Below, one piece after another: positions 33,031 to 41,868 of a DNA stretch of 57,206 bases. The notes under the pieces are model-generated. The model was not told the DNA's origin. It ran no database searches and saw nothing but the letters and a program-made list of their open reading frames with translations. Within the stretch, counting starts at the first letter, position 1. Each line of letters opens with the position of its first letter. This DNA is from JBEKIK01 sp050013075 (GTDB taxonomy: Bacteria; Planctomycetota; Planctomycetia; Pirellulales; Thermoguttaceae), in contig JBEKFZ010000018.1 in NCBI GenBank assembly GCA_050013075.1, positions 1 through 57,206 of the forward strand, read 5' to 3'. The position numbers were made by a program, and so were the translations under genes.

Positions 33031-35313
33031 ATGACATTCTCCACCGTCAGATTGATCATGGCACGTGAGATTCGCGATCAGATGCGCGATCGGCGGACTT
33101 TGTTCATGATCGTGGTGCTGCCGATTTTGCTCTATCCGCTGTTGGGCACGAGTTTTTTCCAGCTTGCGCAGTTTTTGCGGGCACATCCGAGCCGGGTATT
33201 GATCGTGGCGGCGCAAAACTTGGGCGACTTGCCTCCGCTTTTCATGAACAAGCAGTTCGCCCCCCAGTTGTTCAGCGATCCCGAGCGCGCCGATTTGCTG
33301 GAACTGGATTTTGCGCCGGATGAACCGAAAGGGAACATCGCGGATAAATCCGATCCGATGGCCGACGCCCGGCGGGAGGTGCAGTCGGGCCGGTACGACG
33401 CGGCCCTGTATTTTCCGCCGAATTTTGCCGAGCGCCTGGGTCATTTCCGGCAGACCCTCCAAGATCGCGTTCGCAATCCGGATGGAAAAACCACATCCGC
33501 GGCCGGGGAAAATTCCCTGCCCATGCCCAGGCCGGAGATCATTTATTCCACGGCCAACGAAAAGTCGCAGTTTGCTTTTACCCGGCTCTCGGAAGTTTTG
33601 CGGCAGTGGACCGAATTAATAGGCAAGGGGAACCTGGAGGCCGGGGGGCTACCGATCGAAACTGTCAAACCCTTCACGCTGGAATCGGCCGACGTGGCCC
33701 GGGATAGCGGTTTTCGCGGAGCAGCGGTGTGGGCCAAGATCATGCCCATGCTGTTGTTGCTCTGGACGCTGACGGGCGCGTTTTATCCGGCCGTGGACCT
33801 GTGCGCCGGCGAAAAAGAGCGGGGCACGCTGGAGACGTTGCTCAGCAGTCCGGCCCAGCGGAGCGAAATCGTGATGGGCAAATTGCTGACTATTATGTTA
33901 TTTAGCATGGTTACGGCCGTTTTGAACCTGATAAGCGTGGGCGTGACCGTCTGGGTGTCGTTGGCCCATTTCAAGGTCTTAGGCCCTCCGCCGCTATTGT
34001 CGGCCGTGTGGCTATTGGCTGCGCTGGTGCCGATCTCGGCCTTGTTCAGCGCATTGTGCCTGGCATTGGCGGCATTCGCCCGCAGCACCAAGGAAGGACA
34101 ATACTATCTCATGCCACTGCTGCTGGTGACCATGCCGCTGGTGATCTTGCCCATGTCGCCGGGCATGGAATTGAATTTGGGCAACAGCCTGATCCCCGTC
34201 ACCGGCGTGATGTTGCTTTTGCGCAGCCTGTTGGAAGGCCATTATCTGCCGGCCGTGCAGTATTCGCCGGTGGTGATCGGCGTGACGGTGGCCGCCTGCA
34301 TGTTGGCCGTCCGTTGGGCCGTGGACCAGTTTAATTCCGAGTCGGTGCTGTTCCGCGAAAGCGAACAGCTCGACTTGAGATTGTGGCTGCGGCATTTGCT
34401 GCGCGATCGGCGGGCCACTCCAAGCGCGGCTGGGGCCGTGTTCTGCTTCAGTGTCATCCTTTTGGTCAAGTATTTCCTCGGTTTCTCAATGGCCCAGCCG
34501 GACGATTTCAATGATTTTGCCAAAATGGAGCTGATTACGCAGTTAGCGATCTTTCTTGTACCTGTATTACTGATAACGCTTGTACTGACCTCCAGCCCGA
34601 GGAAGACCTTATTGCTGAATCTTCCCAAATGGCGGACCATTCCGGCGGCGTTGATGTTGGCCGTGTTTCTGCATCCGCTTGCCAATGTGCTGCAATCGGC
34701 GCTTACTTATCTGTATCCGGTAAGCGAGGGAATGAAAAACTCTTTGGAGAAGTTCTCCCAGATACTGAACCAGGCGGATATCTGGCAACTGCTGATCGTG
34801 ATTGCCATTGTGCCGGCCCTTTGCGAGGAGCTGGCATTTCGCGGCTTTATTCTTTCCGGATTCAGGCACATCGGCCGCAAATGGCGGGCAATCGCTATAA
34901 CCGCTTTCTTTTTTGGCGTTGTTCACGGCATTCTCCAGCAATCGCTGCTGGCCTGTTTATTGGGCGTGGTATTGGGCTTTTTGGCCGTGCAAAGCGAAAG
35001 CATATTGCCGTGCATGGTTTTCCATCTGGCCCACAACAGTCTGGCCGTGTTCAACAGCCGATTGACGCCGGCTATGCTCGAAAATGTCTCCGGATTGGGT
35101 TCCTTAATCGTCCCGGGCAAAAACGGCGGTTGCACGTATACGTGGTCGGTGCTGGTTTTCGGGACTTTAGCCGGATTGGCGATAATGGTCTGGTTCGGAC
35201 TGTTGCCCTATCGAAAAACACCCGAGGAAGAACTGCAACAGGCAATCGCCCGCGGTGAAGCGCCCGGCAAAAAGGATGACATTTCCGCGAGTTTGGCATT
35301 GCTGCTCGAATAG
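33031..35313 (+). CDS. natB: ABC permease (NatB-like) fused to CPBP intramembrane protease
   Basis: 760 residues. The N-terminal ~430 residues have a NatB-type layout: one membrane helix at ~25-45, a large extracytoplasmic loop, then about five helices around 230-400 with the motif C-A-G-E-K-E-R-G-T-L-E-T-L. The C-terminal ~230 residues are a CPBP (Abi) domain: C-E-E-L-A-F-R-G-F (the EExxxR motif), F-F-F-G-V-V-H-G (FxxxH) and a later H-L-A-H-N-S, so the glutamate and histidine residues needed for a protease are intact. A TTG at 33016 is an alternative start. Such fusions are known in planctomycetes; the link between transport and proteolysis is not understood. Partner ATPase: natA. Confidence 0.9.
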   Translation: MTFSTVRLIMAREIRDQMRDRRTLFMIVVLPILLYPLLGTSFFQLAQFLRAHPSRVLIVAAQNLGDLPPLFMNKQFAPQLFSDPERADLLELDFAPDEPKGNIADKSDPMADARREVQSGRYDAALYFPPNFAERLGHFRQTLQDRVRNPDGKTTSAAGENSLPMPRPEIIYSTANEKSQFAFTRLSEVLRQWTELIGKGNLEAGGLPIETVKPFTLESADVARDSGFRGAAVWAKIMPMLLLLWTLTGAFYPAVDLCAGEKERGTLETLLSSPAQRSEIVMGKLLTIMLFSMVTAVLNLISVGVTVWVSLAHFKVLGPPPLLSAVWLLAALVPISALFSALCLALAAFARSTKEGQYYLMPLLLVTMPLVILPMSPGMELNLGNSLIPVTGVMLLLRSLLEGHYLPAVQYSPVVIGVTVAACMLAVRWAVDQFNSESVLFRESEQLDLRLWLRHLLRDRRATPSAAGAVFCFSVILLVKYFLGFSMAQPDDFNDFAKMELITQLAIFLVPVLLITLVLTSSPRKTLLLNLPKWRTIPAALMLAVFLHPLANVLQSALTYLYPVSEGMKNSLEKFSQILNQADIWQLLIVIAIVPALCEELAFRGFILSGFRHIGRKWRAIAITAFFFGVVHGILQQSLLACLLGVVLGFLAVQSESILPCMVFHLAHNSLAVFNSRLTPAMLENVSGLGSLIVPGKNGGCTYTWSVLVFGTLAGLAIMVWFGLLPYRKTPEEELQQAIARGEAPGKKDDISASLALLLE

Positions 35314-35330
35314 ATCGATATTGCGCCTTT

Positions 35331-35430
35331 GTAAAGCCGCGACGGGCACCAACCGAAGGTTGGTCGGTCGCGCTTGTGAAAAAAAATGGTTTTGCCTGCA
35401 TTCAACCGCGACCGCTGGTCGCGGCTTTAC
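35331..35430. repeat. Inverted-repeat element upstream of the amidohydrolase
   Basis: Arms GTAAAGCCGCGAC (35331-35343) and its exact inverse (35418-35430) enclose ~75 bp that include CCAACC-GAA-GGTTGG and GGTCGGTCGCGC, words also found at 23402-23470. The right arm ends five bases before the start codon at 35435. Confidence 0.75.
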
Positions 35431-35434
35431 GCCT

Positions 35435-36649
35435 ATGTCAATTCATGCACTCAAAGCCCGGTATGTCTTTCCCGTTTCGGCCAAGCCCATTGTTAATGGC
35501 ATGGTCGGCATTCAGGGCGAACGCATCGTGGCCGTGGGCGACCAAGTGGTGGCCGATACTGTGGAAGATTTAGGCAATGTGGCTATCCTGCCGGGGCTGG
35601 TCAATGCGCATACTCATCTGGTATTCAGCGGTCTGACGAAACCCTTGGGCGAGCCGGGAATAGGCTTTGTCGATTGGCTTTACCTGATTCGACAAGAGTC
35701 CCTGGAAGTCCGTATTCTGGCAGTGAAAAAGGGACTTAACGAGTGTGTCCGTTGCGGCACGACCACCATCGGCGATATCGCCCAAGGCGATATTTCCGCG
35801 CCCGAGTTGGAAAAAGAAAATATGCCGGCCGACGGCACGGCTTTCCTGGAACTCATCGCTCTCACAGCCGAGCGAGTTGCCGCCGGCATGGATTTTATCC
35901 AAAAACACCTCGATCCTAAATATATCACCAACTGGGAGCGCGGTTTCAGTCCTCATGCCCCTTACAGCGTCCATGTGGATTTGTTGGAAAAAATAATCGA
36001 GCTATCAGTTCGGCGGCAAATTCCGCTGGCAATGCACCTGGCCGAGTCGCGCGAGGAAATCCAATGGCTCGATGAGGGAAACGGACCGATAAAAGATTTG
36101 TTGATGGATTTAGGGATTTGCGATCCTGCCGCCGTATCGCGGTTTTCGCGCCCGTTGGATTATCTGGAAATGCTGGCAGTTGCCGAGCGGGCGCTGATAA
36201 TTCACGGCAACTACCTTAGCCGCGACGAGATCGGGCTTATGGCCGATCATGCGGAAACGATGGCCGTGGTTTATTGTCCGCGAACACATGATTATTTCGG
36301 CCACGACCGCTATCCGTTGGAACGGATGCTTACGGCGGGCGCGACCGTGTGTTTGGGAACCGACAGCCGGGCCTCCTCGCCCGATCTCGACCTGCTGGCC
36401 GAAATCCGTCACGTGGCGCGGCATTATCCGGACATCAGCCCCAACACGATTTTGCAACTCGGCACTCTGCAAGGCGCAAAGGCACTTGGCCGCGACGATG
36501 AAATCGGCAGCCTGCAAGCGGGAAAATACGCCAACCTGGCTATTGTGCCCCTGCCAGATAGCGAATCGGCCGATCCGTATGAGTTGCTATTCGACTCGGA
36601 TAAACCAGTCGCGGCAACCTGGTTCCGCGGAAAAAGGGTTTGCGGTTAG
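35435..36649 (+). CDS. Amidohydrolase/deaminase, candidate aminodeoxyfutalosine deaminase
   Basis: 404 residues. Metal-dependent amidohydrolase of the ATZ/TRZ deaminase type: N-A-H-T-H-L (two metal His), H-A-P-Y-S-V, H-L-A-E-S, I-I-H-G-N-Y and G-T-D-S-R-A-S with the catalytic Asp. The motif V-V-Y-C-P-R-T-H-D-Y-F-G-H resembles aminodeoxyfutalosine deaminases (MqnX), which produce dehypoxanthine futalosine precursors. The nearness of mqnA and mqnC supports that reading; other deaminase substrates (SAH, adenosine-like) are possible. The frame is open to 35255 but crosses the repeat element, so the ATG at 35435 is used. The ribosome binding site is poor, perhaps displaced by the repeat. Confidence 0.8.
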   Translation: MSIHALKARYVFPVSAKPIVNGMVGIQGERIVAVGDQVVADTVEDLGNVAILPGLVNAHTHLVFSGLTKPLGEPGIGFVDWLYLIRQESLEVRILAVKKGLNECVRCGTTTIGDIAQGDISAPELEKENMPADGTAFLELIALTAERVAAGMDFIQKHLDPKYITNWERGFSPHAPYSVHVDLLEKIIELSVRRQIPLAMHLAESREEIQWLDEGNGPIKDLLMDLGICDPAAVSRFSRPLDYLEMLAVAERALIIHGNYLSRDEIGLMADHAETMAVVYCPRTHDYFGHDRYPLERMLTAGATVCLGTDSRASSPDLDLLAEIRHVARHYPDISPNTILQLGTLQGAKALGRDDEIGSLQAGKYANLAIVPLPDSESADPYELLFDSDKPVAATWFRGKRVCG

Positions 36650-37094
36650 GAACAAGTCCTCGCATCTATGGCGGGGTGTTGAGTGGGGGATTGGGAAGAT
36701 TTTTGTTCTTGACCCAAACTCTTCCCCCCAGATGGCCGTATTTTCCCGAAAATCCACATTTTCTTTGACAGATTTTTCACATCATCATATTATAAAAACA
36801 GTTTAACTATCTAAAGTCGGCTCAGCGAGGCAGCGTTTCGAGTAATTGCCTGGGTTCGCACAGGCCGCCAAGATCGGCGGCGATTCTTCCCAAGCCCGGG
36901 CGAATAAAAAAACCGGCCGGCTCGTTTTCTCCTTTGAAGGCATCTCCCCGGGCCAGCGTGCGCCGCCGCGGGCTTGATGAGGATTTCCGCCTTCCACTGT
37001 GAAACGGGCACGTGTGCAATGTCCACACTTGTCGTGGGTGCCATGTCCACGATTGTCGTGGACATGCATGCCATGTTAGTCGGCCCTACACGGT
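36650..37094. other. Intergenic, overlapping antisense frames only
   Basis: About 445 bp. Three short minus-strand frames overlap in 36803-37074, and none has a recognisable product. A perfect palindrome lies at 37042-37066 (CATGTCCACGA-TTG-TCGTGGACATG), preceded by a degenerate copy at 37017-37040. Confidence 0.5.
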
Positions 37095-37175
37095 TTACGT
37101 ACGAATTTTTATTGAATCATATCATAATACCCGGGCGACAAGTCGCCCACAGTTCTTTAACGGAGGTGCGTTATG
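37095..37175 (+). repeat. Duplicated leader, copy 1
   Basis: About 80 bp ending in TTCTTTAACGGAGGTGCGTT-ATG, nearly the same as 37818-37900. It includes the hairpin GGGCGAC-AA-GTCGCCC and the GGAGGT ribosome binding site of the first lectin gene. Confidence 0.88.
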
Positions 37176-37901
37176 AGATGTGTGCTCTTCAGTGTGGTCT
37201 GTGGCTTGTGTCTGTCTCATCTGGCAATCGTCGATCAGATTAGGGCGGTGACGATCTTGGGGCCAGTTTATGATCCGTATTCCGAGTCGAATTTATATGT
37301 CGTCTCGCCGCCGGGGACATGGTGGCAGGCAGAGGCGGCTGCCGTCCAGCTCGGTGGAAACCTCGTAACGATACATAGCGCAGAGGAAAACGCCTTTCTC
37401 GTAGCTACGGTGCTGCAGGATTTCACTGGCCAAGGAGGACCGAACTTGACAACGTCCCCGATTTGGATTGGCCTGTATGACCCCATTGGCATAGTGGCTA
37501 ACGATCCGCCGTCGGGCCCGAACTCGCCGCACGCCGCCAATTTCACGTGGGTGGATGGGTCATCTTCAACGTATCGAAACTGGTACGACTCTGAGCCGAA
37601 CGACTGCTTCAATGACGAGTTTTACGGGGAGATCCTCCCTATCGCCTATTTCCCCCTCGGCACCTGGAACGACGTAGACATCAACGACGTTCACGTACTG
37701 ATTCCTCCAGGCATGGGGTACGGCCCGATCTACGGGCTCGTTTCCGTCCCAATCCCCGAACCTTCCACGTTTGTCTTGTTATGCATGGGTGCTACCGGTT
37801 TGGCGTTCTATGCACGGTTTACGAAGGAATTATTTATTGAATCATATTCTATGACCCGGGCGACCAGTCGCCCACAGTTCTTTAACGGAGGTGCGTTATG
37901 A
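37173..37901 (+). CDS. C-type-lectin-like PEP-CTERM protein, altered tail
   Basis: 242 residues. A signal peptide is followed by a C-type-lectin-like domain (~35-190: A-A-A-V-Q-L-G-G-N-L-V-T-I-H-S-A-E-E-N, then W-I-G-L-Y-D, then W-V-D-G-S-S-S-T-Y-R-N-W and E-P-N-D). At ~197 comes a PEP-CTERM sequence, P-E-P-S-T-F-V-L-L-C-M-G-A-T-G-L-A-F-Y-A-R-F. Instead of the usual arginine cluster it runs on for about 25 residues that are a translation of the duplicated leader, ending in the ATGA overlap with the next gene. So its true 3' end has been lost by recombination. The PEP motif and helix remain; whether exosortase processing still works is unclear. GGAGGT before the start. Confidence 0.85.
   Translation: MRCVLFSVVCGLCLSHLAIVDQIRAVTILGPVYDPYSESNLYVVSPPGTWWQAEAAAVQLGGNLVTIHSAEENAFLVATVLQDFTGQGGPNLTTSPIWIGLYDPIGIVANDPPSGPNSPHAANFTWVDGSSSTYRNWYDSEPNDCFNDEFYGEILPIAYFPLGTWNDVDINDVHVLIPPGMGYGPIYGLVSVPIPEPSTFVLLCMGATGLAFYARFTKELFIESYSMTRATSRPQFFNGGAL
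37818..37900 (+). repeat. Duplicated leader, copy 2
   Basis: Near-identical to 37095-37175 and in the same orientation, including hairpin and ribosome binding site. It is translated as the tail of the first lectin gene and also serves as leader of the second. Confidence 0.88.
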
Positions 37902-38467
37902 AAAAATTACTTTTAATTGTGATAATTGGTTTAAATATGCTTATTGGTTCAACAACTGTTGTAAATGCTTACGAATGGTTTCAATACAATGGACATTCGT
38001 ATACATTAACAAGTAATTGGAGCAATTGGGAAGATGCAGAACAAGAAGCTGTTAATCTTGGTGGTAATCTTGTTACTATAAATGACGACAATGAAAACAC
38101 ATGGTTGACTAACACATTTGAAAACACTTACACTAAGGGTTATCCAGACGATCCGGAGGATAATATCGCATGGATTGGTTACTATTCTAATGATGATGGT
38201 AATTCTTGGCAGTGGATCAGTGGAGAACCTGTCACTTATTATAGACATGATTACCCTTATTGGCCTGACGGCGGTACCAAGGCATATCTCCATTTAGCAC
38301 ACCTATATCCTAATGCTTATGTTGGAATGTGGAATGCCCATGATTTACACGAAGAATATAATTACCCAAAAGGTATAGTGGAAGTAGTGCCCGAACCATC
38401 CACTCTCGCCCTTCTGAGCATGGGTGTTATTTGTTTGGCGTTCTATGCACGGCGGCGACGAGGGTAA
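37898..38467 (+). CDS. C-type-lectin-like PEP-CTERM protein
   Basis: 189 residues. A signal peptide (to A-Y-E) is followed by a C-type-lectin-like domain with the matching start motif A-V-N-L-G-G-N-L-V-T-I-N-D-D-N-E-N and W-I-G-Y-Y, W-Q-W-I-S-G-E-P-V. It closes with a complete PEP-CTERM tail: P-E-P-S-T-L-A-L-L-S-M-G-V-I-C-L-A-F-Y-A-R-R-R-R-G. Codon use is strikingly AT-rich compared with the first lectin gene, although the two share leader and tail; this suggests that the middle came from elsewhere. A perfect terminator-like palindrome follows. Confidence 0.9.
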   Translation: MKKLLLIVIIGLNMLIGSTTVVNAYEWFQYNGHSYTLTSNWSNWEDAEQEAVNLGGNLVTINDDNENTWLTNTFENTYTKGYPDDPEDNIAWIGYYSNDDGNSWQWISGEPVTYYRHDYPYWPDGGTKAYLHLAHLYPNAYVGMWNAHDLHEEYNYPKGIVEVVPEPSTLALLSMGVICLAFYARRRRG

Positions 38468-38510
38468 AATAAATCTCGCATATTCCTTAGATGATCCTTG
38501 GAACGAGAAT

Positions 38511-38541
38511 AAGCCCATGGGTTGCAACCCATGGGCTTTTA
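38511..38541 (+). terminator. Palindromic terminator
   Basis: A 28-bp perfect palindrome (AAGCCCATGGGTT / AACCCATGGGCTT) followed by TTATTA, 43 bp after the second lectin gene. It could act in both directions. Confidence 0.75.
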
Positions 38542-38575
38542 TTATAATGAACGTTTTGCAATCAAATTATTCTCC

Positions 38576-39526
38576 ATGACATTTCATCCCCTATTGAATT
38601 GCTGGTATCTCACAGGTCCGACGGCCTCGGGCAAGTCGGCGGCGGGCGTGGAATTGGCTTTGCGGATCGGGGCGGAAATTATTTCCATGGATTCCATGGC
38701 GCTCTATCGGCACATGGATATCGGCACGGCAAAACCTTCCGAGGAGCAGCGTCGCCGCGTGCCGCATCATTTAATCGATGTCATCGATCCTCACGAAGAA
38801 TTCAGCCTGGCGCAATATATCGAGGCCGCGCATCGGTGCGTTCAGGATATTGCCGGCCGGGGTAAAAAAATGCTCTTTGTCGGGGGGACTCCGCTGTATT
38901 TAAAGGGGCTGCTGCGCGGTATTTTTCAAGGTCCGGCGGCGGATTGGACGTTTCGCCGGCAACTTCAACAAGAAGCCCAAAGCCAAGATCAGCTTTGGCT
39001 ATATCGGCGATTGCATGAGGTCGATCCGGCGGCTGCCGCGAAATTGCATCCCAACGATACGCGCCGGTTGATTCGGGCATTGGAGATTTTTCACCTTACC
39101 GGCCGGCCGATAAGCGAATTTCAAAAACAATTCGACGTCGGTGTGCATGCCGATCGATGTCGGGTGTTTGTGCTCGATTGGCCGCGAGATGAACTTCGCG
39201 CCCGCATCGATCGCCGTGTAGGCGAGATGTTTGAAAACGGACTGATCGACGAAGTGCGGGCCTTGCTGGCCGATCCGCAACCGCCGGGAAAAACCGCCCG
39301 GCAGGCCGTGGGATACCGCGAAACGATCGAGCATCTCGAAGGCCGCCGGACCTTGGCCGAAACCGTGGAGTTGGTCCGGCTTCACACCTGGCAACTCGCC
39401 AAGCGCCAAAACACGTGGTTTCGCAGCCTGAGCGAATGTCGTTTCGTGCCCCTGAGCGGACAAGCCGATCCGGTTGAAGTGGCTCGGCAAATCGCGAAAC
39501 CGCAAGCGGTTTCTGAGGAAATATAA
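38576..39526 (+). CDS. miaA: tRNA dimethylallyltransferase
   Basis: 316 residues. Adds an isopentenyl group to A37 of tRNAs reading U-starting codons. P-loop G-P-T-A-S-G-K-S, D-S-M-A-L-Y-R-H-M-D-I-G-T-A-K-P, H-H-L-I-D, V-G-G-T-P-L-Y-L-K and the later Q-A-V-G-Y-R-E are all family marks. The frame is open to 38522 but would start inside the terminator palindrome, so the ATG at 38576 is used. TATAAT at ~38543 may be its -10 box. It ends 3 bp from the convergent AhpD-like gene. Confidence 0.95.
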   Translation: MTFHPLLNCWYLTGPTASGKSAAGVELALRIGAEIISMDSMALYRHMDIGTAKPSEEQRRRVPHHLIDVIDPHEEFSLAQYIEAAHRCVQDIAGRGKKMLFVGGTPLYLKGLLRGIFQGPAADWTFRRQLQQEAQSQDQLWLYRRLHEVDPAAAAKLHPNDTRRLIRALEIFHLTGRPISEFQKQFDVGVHADRCRVFVLDWPRDELRARIDRRVGEMFENGLIDEVRALLADPQPPGKTARQAVGYRETIEHLEGRRTLAETVELVRLHTWQLAKRQNTWFRSLSECRFVPLSGQADPVEVARQIAKPQAVSEEI

Positions 39527-39529
39527 CGG

Positions 39530-39883
39530 TTACTTATTGAAATAATACTCCAAAACGTTCATGGCGAATCGGCTTGCCACGGTGGCCGGCCCGCCGCCCA
39601 TTTCGATAGCGACGCCTATGGCTTCGATGATTTCGTCCCGTGTAGCGCCGGCGTTTAGAGCCTCTTTAATGTGACATTCCATGCACGATTCGCAATTGGC
39701 ATAAATAGAAATTCCGAGGGCGATTAACTGCTTGTTTTTCGTGGAAATGTTGCCCTCGGCATAAGTTAGTTTTTCCATTTCCAGGAAAGAATTAAACACA
39801 GTGGAGGCGGTGGCGAAAAATTTATAGGCTTTTTTTCTGTCTGCTATTATTTTTTCAATTTTATCTATATCAAGTTTGTCCAT
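39530..39883 (-). CDS. Carboxymuconolactone decarboxylase / AhpD-like protein
   Basis: 117 residues. The AhpD-like core C-E-S-C-M-E-C-H-I-K-E-A with its redox C-x2-C and nearby His is present, then A-G-A-T-R-D-E-I-I-E-A and a C-terminal helix. Proteins of this group are small peroxidase-linked or decarboxylase-like enzymes; the CxxC favours a redox role. A longer frame reaches 39988, but the ATG at 39883 has GGAG at seven bases and fits the family length. Confidence 0.85.
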   Translation of the reverse strand: MDKLDIDKIEKIIADRKKAYKFFATASTVFNSFLEMEKLTYAEGNISTKNKQLIALGISIYANCESCMECHIKEALNAGATRDEIIEAIGVAIEMGGGPATVASRFAMNVLEYYFNK

Positions 39884-40003
39884 GACGATTCTCCGATGAT
39901 CTACCGCGCGTTTGCACGGTTTAGGGCGTGAAATATAATCCTTCCGGTAGATACGCAGGCCGTGCGTAACATGGTGGAATCTTAGCAAATCAAGTTGGAT
40001 CGG

Positions 40004-41608
40004 TCAATGATCGGGCTTATTTGCAATTAATACCTTTGCTGGCACCTGTTCCAACTTTGCACGGGTGCGCAATTGCTCCAATGCGGCCGAAAGGACCGGA
40101 TCGCGCCCGCCGGAGAATTCGTCGGGCTTGGCCTCGACCTTGATTTGCGGTGAAACGCCCACGAAATCAATCGGCTTGCCGGCCGGGTCCATGTCGATCC
40201 AGCGCGGCAGGTTCACGACAATTCCCGCACCAGGCTCGACGTGGCGGGGATTACCGCTGGAACCCGCCGTCCGGTCGCCAAGGGTAGTCACCTGGGGACA
40301 CTGCGCGAGCATCAGGGCGAAGGACTCCGCCGAACTCATTGTTTTTTGGCCTTGGAGCAGCACCACCGGCCCGACATAATGCCAAGGGCCCTCCGGTTTG
40401 CAGGTCCGCTCCGACTTTGCCGTAAGGTCGGTGTGCTTGGGCCCGTTGCGGAATTGGCTCAGGCTATACACACGGGGACGATCCAGGAAACGGCCGGTGA
40501 TCTGTTGGCCAAGCGGCTCGGAGCCTCCGCCGTTTAACCGCAAGTCGAGGATCAACCCCTTCGTGTCAGCCATCTTTTCGAGAATATCGTCGAAATCCTC
40601 GGGTAGCGCCGGGGCGTTCAACTTGTCGATACTTATGTACCCGATCCCATCGCCGGTCTTCCCCCACGCCAAACCGTGCTCGGTGGTTGCAATCTCCCCG
40701 ATCAAGCCTGCGCGGGCCTTTGGATTGGCGTTCAGCGGCCGGTCGCGGTTGTAGCCCGGAATGTATTGGCCATCGACCTCGACGTAGACGTGCAGGTCTT
40801 CCAGATGGTTGAGCATTTCGGCGATTGCCGACGCCAGATCTTGATTGTTCTTGGAAATTGCAGCGCGGGGGCGATAGGTCTCTCGCAATTTATCCCAATC
40901 GACCTTGGGCTTGATTGCGAACATCGCATACTCGCGATCAAAGGCCTCCCAGACCGCATCGAATACTTCCAGGGCCGTCTTCTCGTCAATCGGTTTGGAC
41001 TCCGGCATGGGCTTATGTGAACTGAAATATTCGAGCTTCTTCGCCATGGTGTCGAGGGAAATGAACCATCGCTTCCCTTCCCGGGTCTCAAGATCGAAGG
41101 TGAGCGACTCTTTCATGGGAATCAGAGGAAGATTGCCCGCCTGCCAGCAGGCATTCATTTTGTAAGCGGCAATGCGCAGGGCCGGGGCTTTTTTCGCCGG
41201 ATCGCCTTGGCTTAAGACAATCTCGGCGGGAAATAGTTCCGCGACCCGGGCTGGATGGAATCGCAGCCAAATGCTGGTAATGTGCTCCCCCTTCCCCTGC
41301 TTGGCGGCAATGATTTCGCCGGGTTCGTCCGGAAGAACGACTGCCCAGACCACGTTCGTCTCGTGCAGCCCGAAGACTACCTGCGATGGCCCCAGCCGGA
41401 TGCTGAACTCGTCGCCCATGGCATAGCTGAACTCCTTCAGCCGCCAGATATCCTCCAGCCCGCACGTCCAATCCAATCCCCGCGACTGTTCGGAGAAGTC
41501 GAGCGTTGCCGGGTATTGCTTACCCAAATCCACCGGCTCCGCAAGAGTCGCGTCACATAGAATCAGACCCAAAAGCGACGCAAGGCCAAGATACTTGCAA
41601 AACCACAT
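40004..41608 (-). CDS. Exported S41-family peptidase
   Basis: 534 residues. A signal peptide ends at A-T-L-A-E. The N-terminal half (to ~200) has no recognised domain. Residues ~210-300 look like the tricorn/CtpA helical bundle (D-A-V-W-E-A-F-D-R-E-Y-A), and the S41 core follows: I-G-Y-I-S-I, L-I-L-D-L-R-L-N-G-G-G-S, and M-S-S-A-E-S-F (nucleophile Ser425 or Ser426). A PDZ domain is not obvious. It should be a periplasmic or secreted serine peptidase; the substrate is unknown. Single gene. Confidence 0.87.
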   Translation of the reverse strand: MWFCKYLGLASLLGLILCDATLAEPVDLGKQYPATLDFSEQSRGLDWTCGLEDIWRLKEFSYAMGDEFSIRLGPSQVVFGLHETNVVWAVVLPDEPGEIIAAKQGKGEHITSIWLRFHPARVAELFPAEIVLSQGDPAKKAPALRIAAYKMNACWQAGNLPLIPMKESLTFDLETREGKRWFISLDTMAKKLEYFSSHKPMPESKPIDEKTALEVFDAVWEAFDREYAMFAIKPKVDWDKLRETYRPRAAISKNNQDLASAIAEMLNHLEDLHVYVEVDGQYIPGYNRDRPLNANPKARAGLIGEIATTEHGLAWGKTGDGIGYISIDKLNAPALPEDFDDILEKMADTKGLILDLRLNGGGSEPLGQQITGRFLDRPRVYSLSQFRNGPKHTDLTAKSERTCKPEGPWHYVGPVVLLQGQKTMSSAESFALMLAQCPQVTTLGDRTAGSSGNPRHVEPGAGIVVNLPRWIDMDPAGKPIDFVGVSPQIKVEAKPDEFSGGRDPVLSAALEQLRTRAKLEQVPAKVLIANKPDH

Positions 41609-41868
41609 GGTTGTTTTCCCCCGATTTTTTACAAAAGGATCGGTCTAATTATTTTTTGATCATTGATGGATACTGATCGTTTGTTTTCCGATTCTCGGAG
41701 TACTACATATTACGGATAAGATTTCTTTCCGCAATTCCCCCATTAGGCGGGAGTTTTATTATAACCAATATAAATACAGACTATTAACCACTATGCGATT
41801 CTTCTGGCGTAGGCTAGAATTGAGAGTTCTTATACTTCAAAAAGGATATTATTAGTGGAGATATAACC
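41609..41868. other. Divergent intergenic region
   Basis: 260 AT-rich bp between the divergent S41 peptidase and aspS genes; it must hold both promoters. No clear motif pair stands out. Confidence 0.4.

Noticed and set aside
32896..33462. Minus-strand frames in the MITE and into natB
   Set aside because: The shared end of the predicted products at both MITE copies is just the translated repeat; the rest is antisense to natB.
36803..37074. Three overlapping minus-strand frames
   Set aside because: None has a binding site or recognisable motif, and they share the same DNA in different frames.
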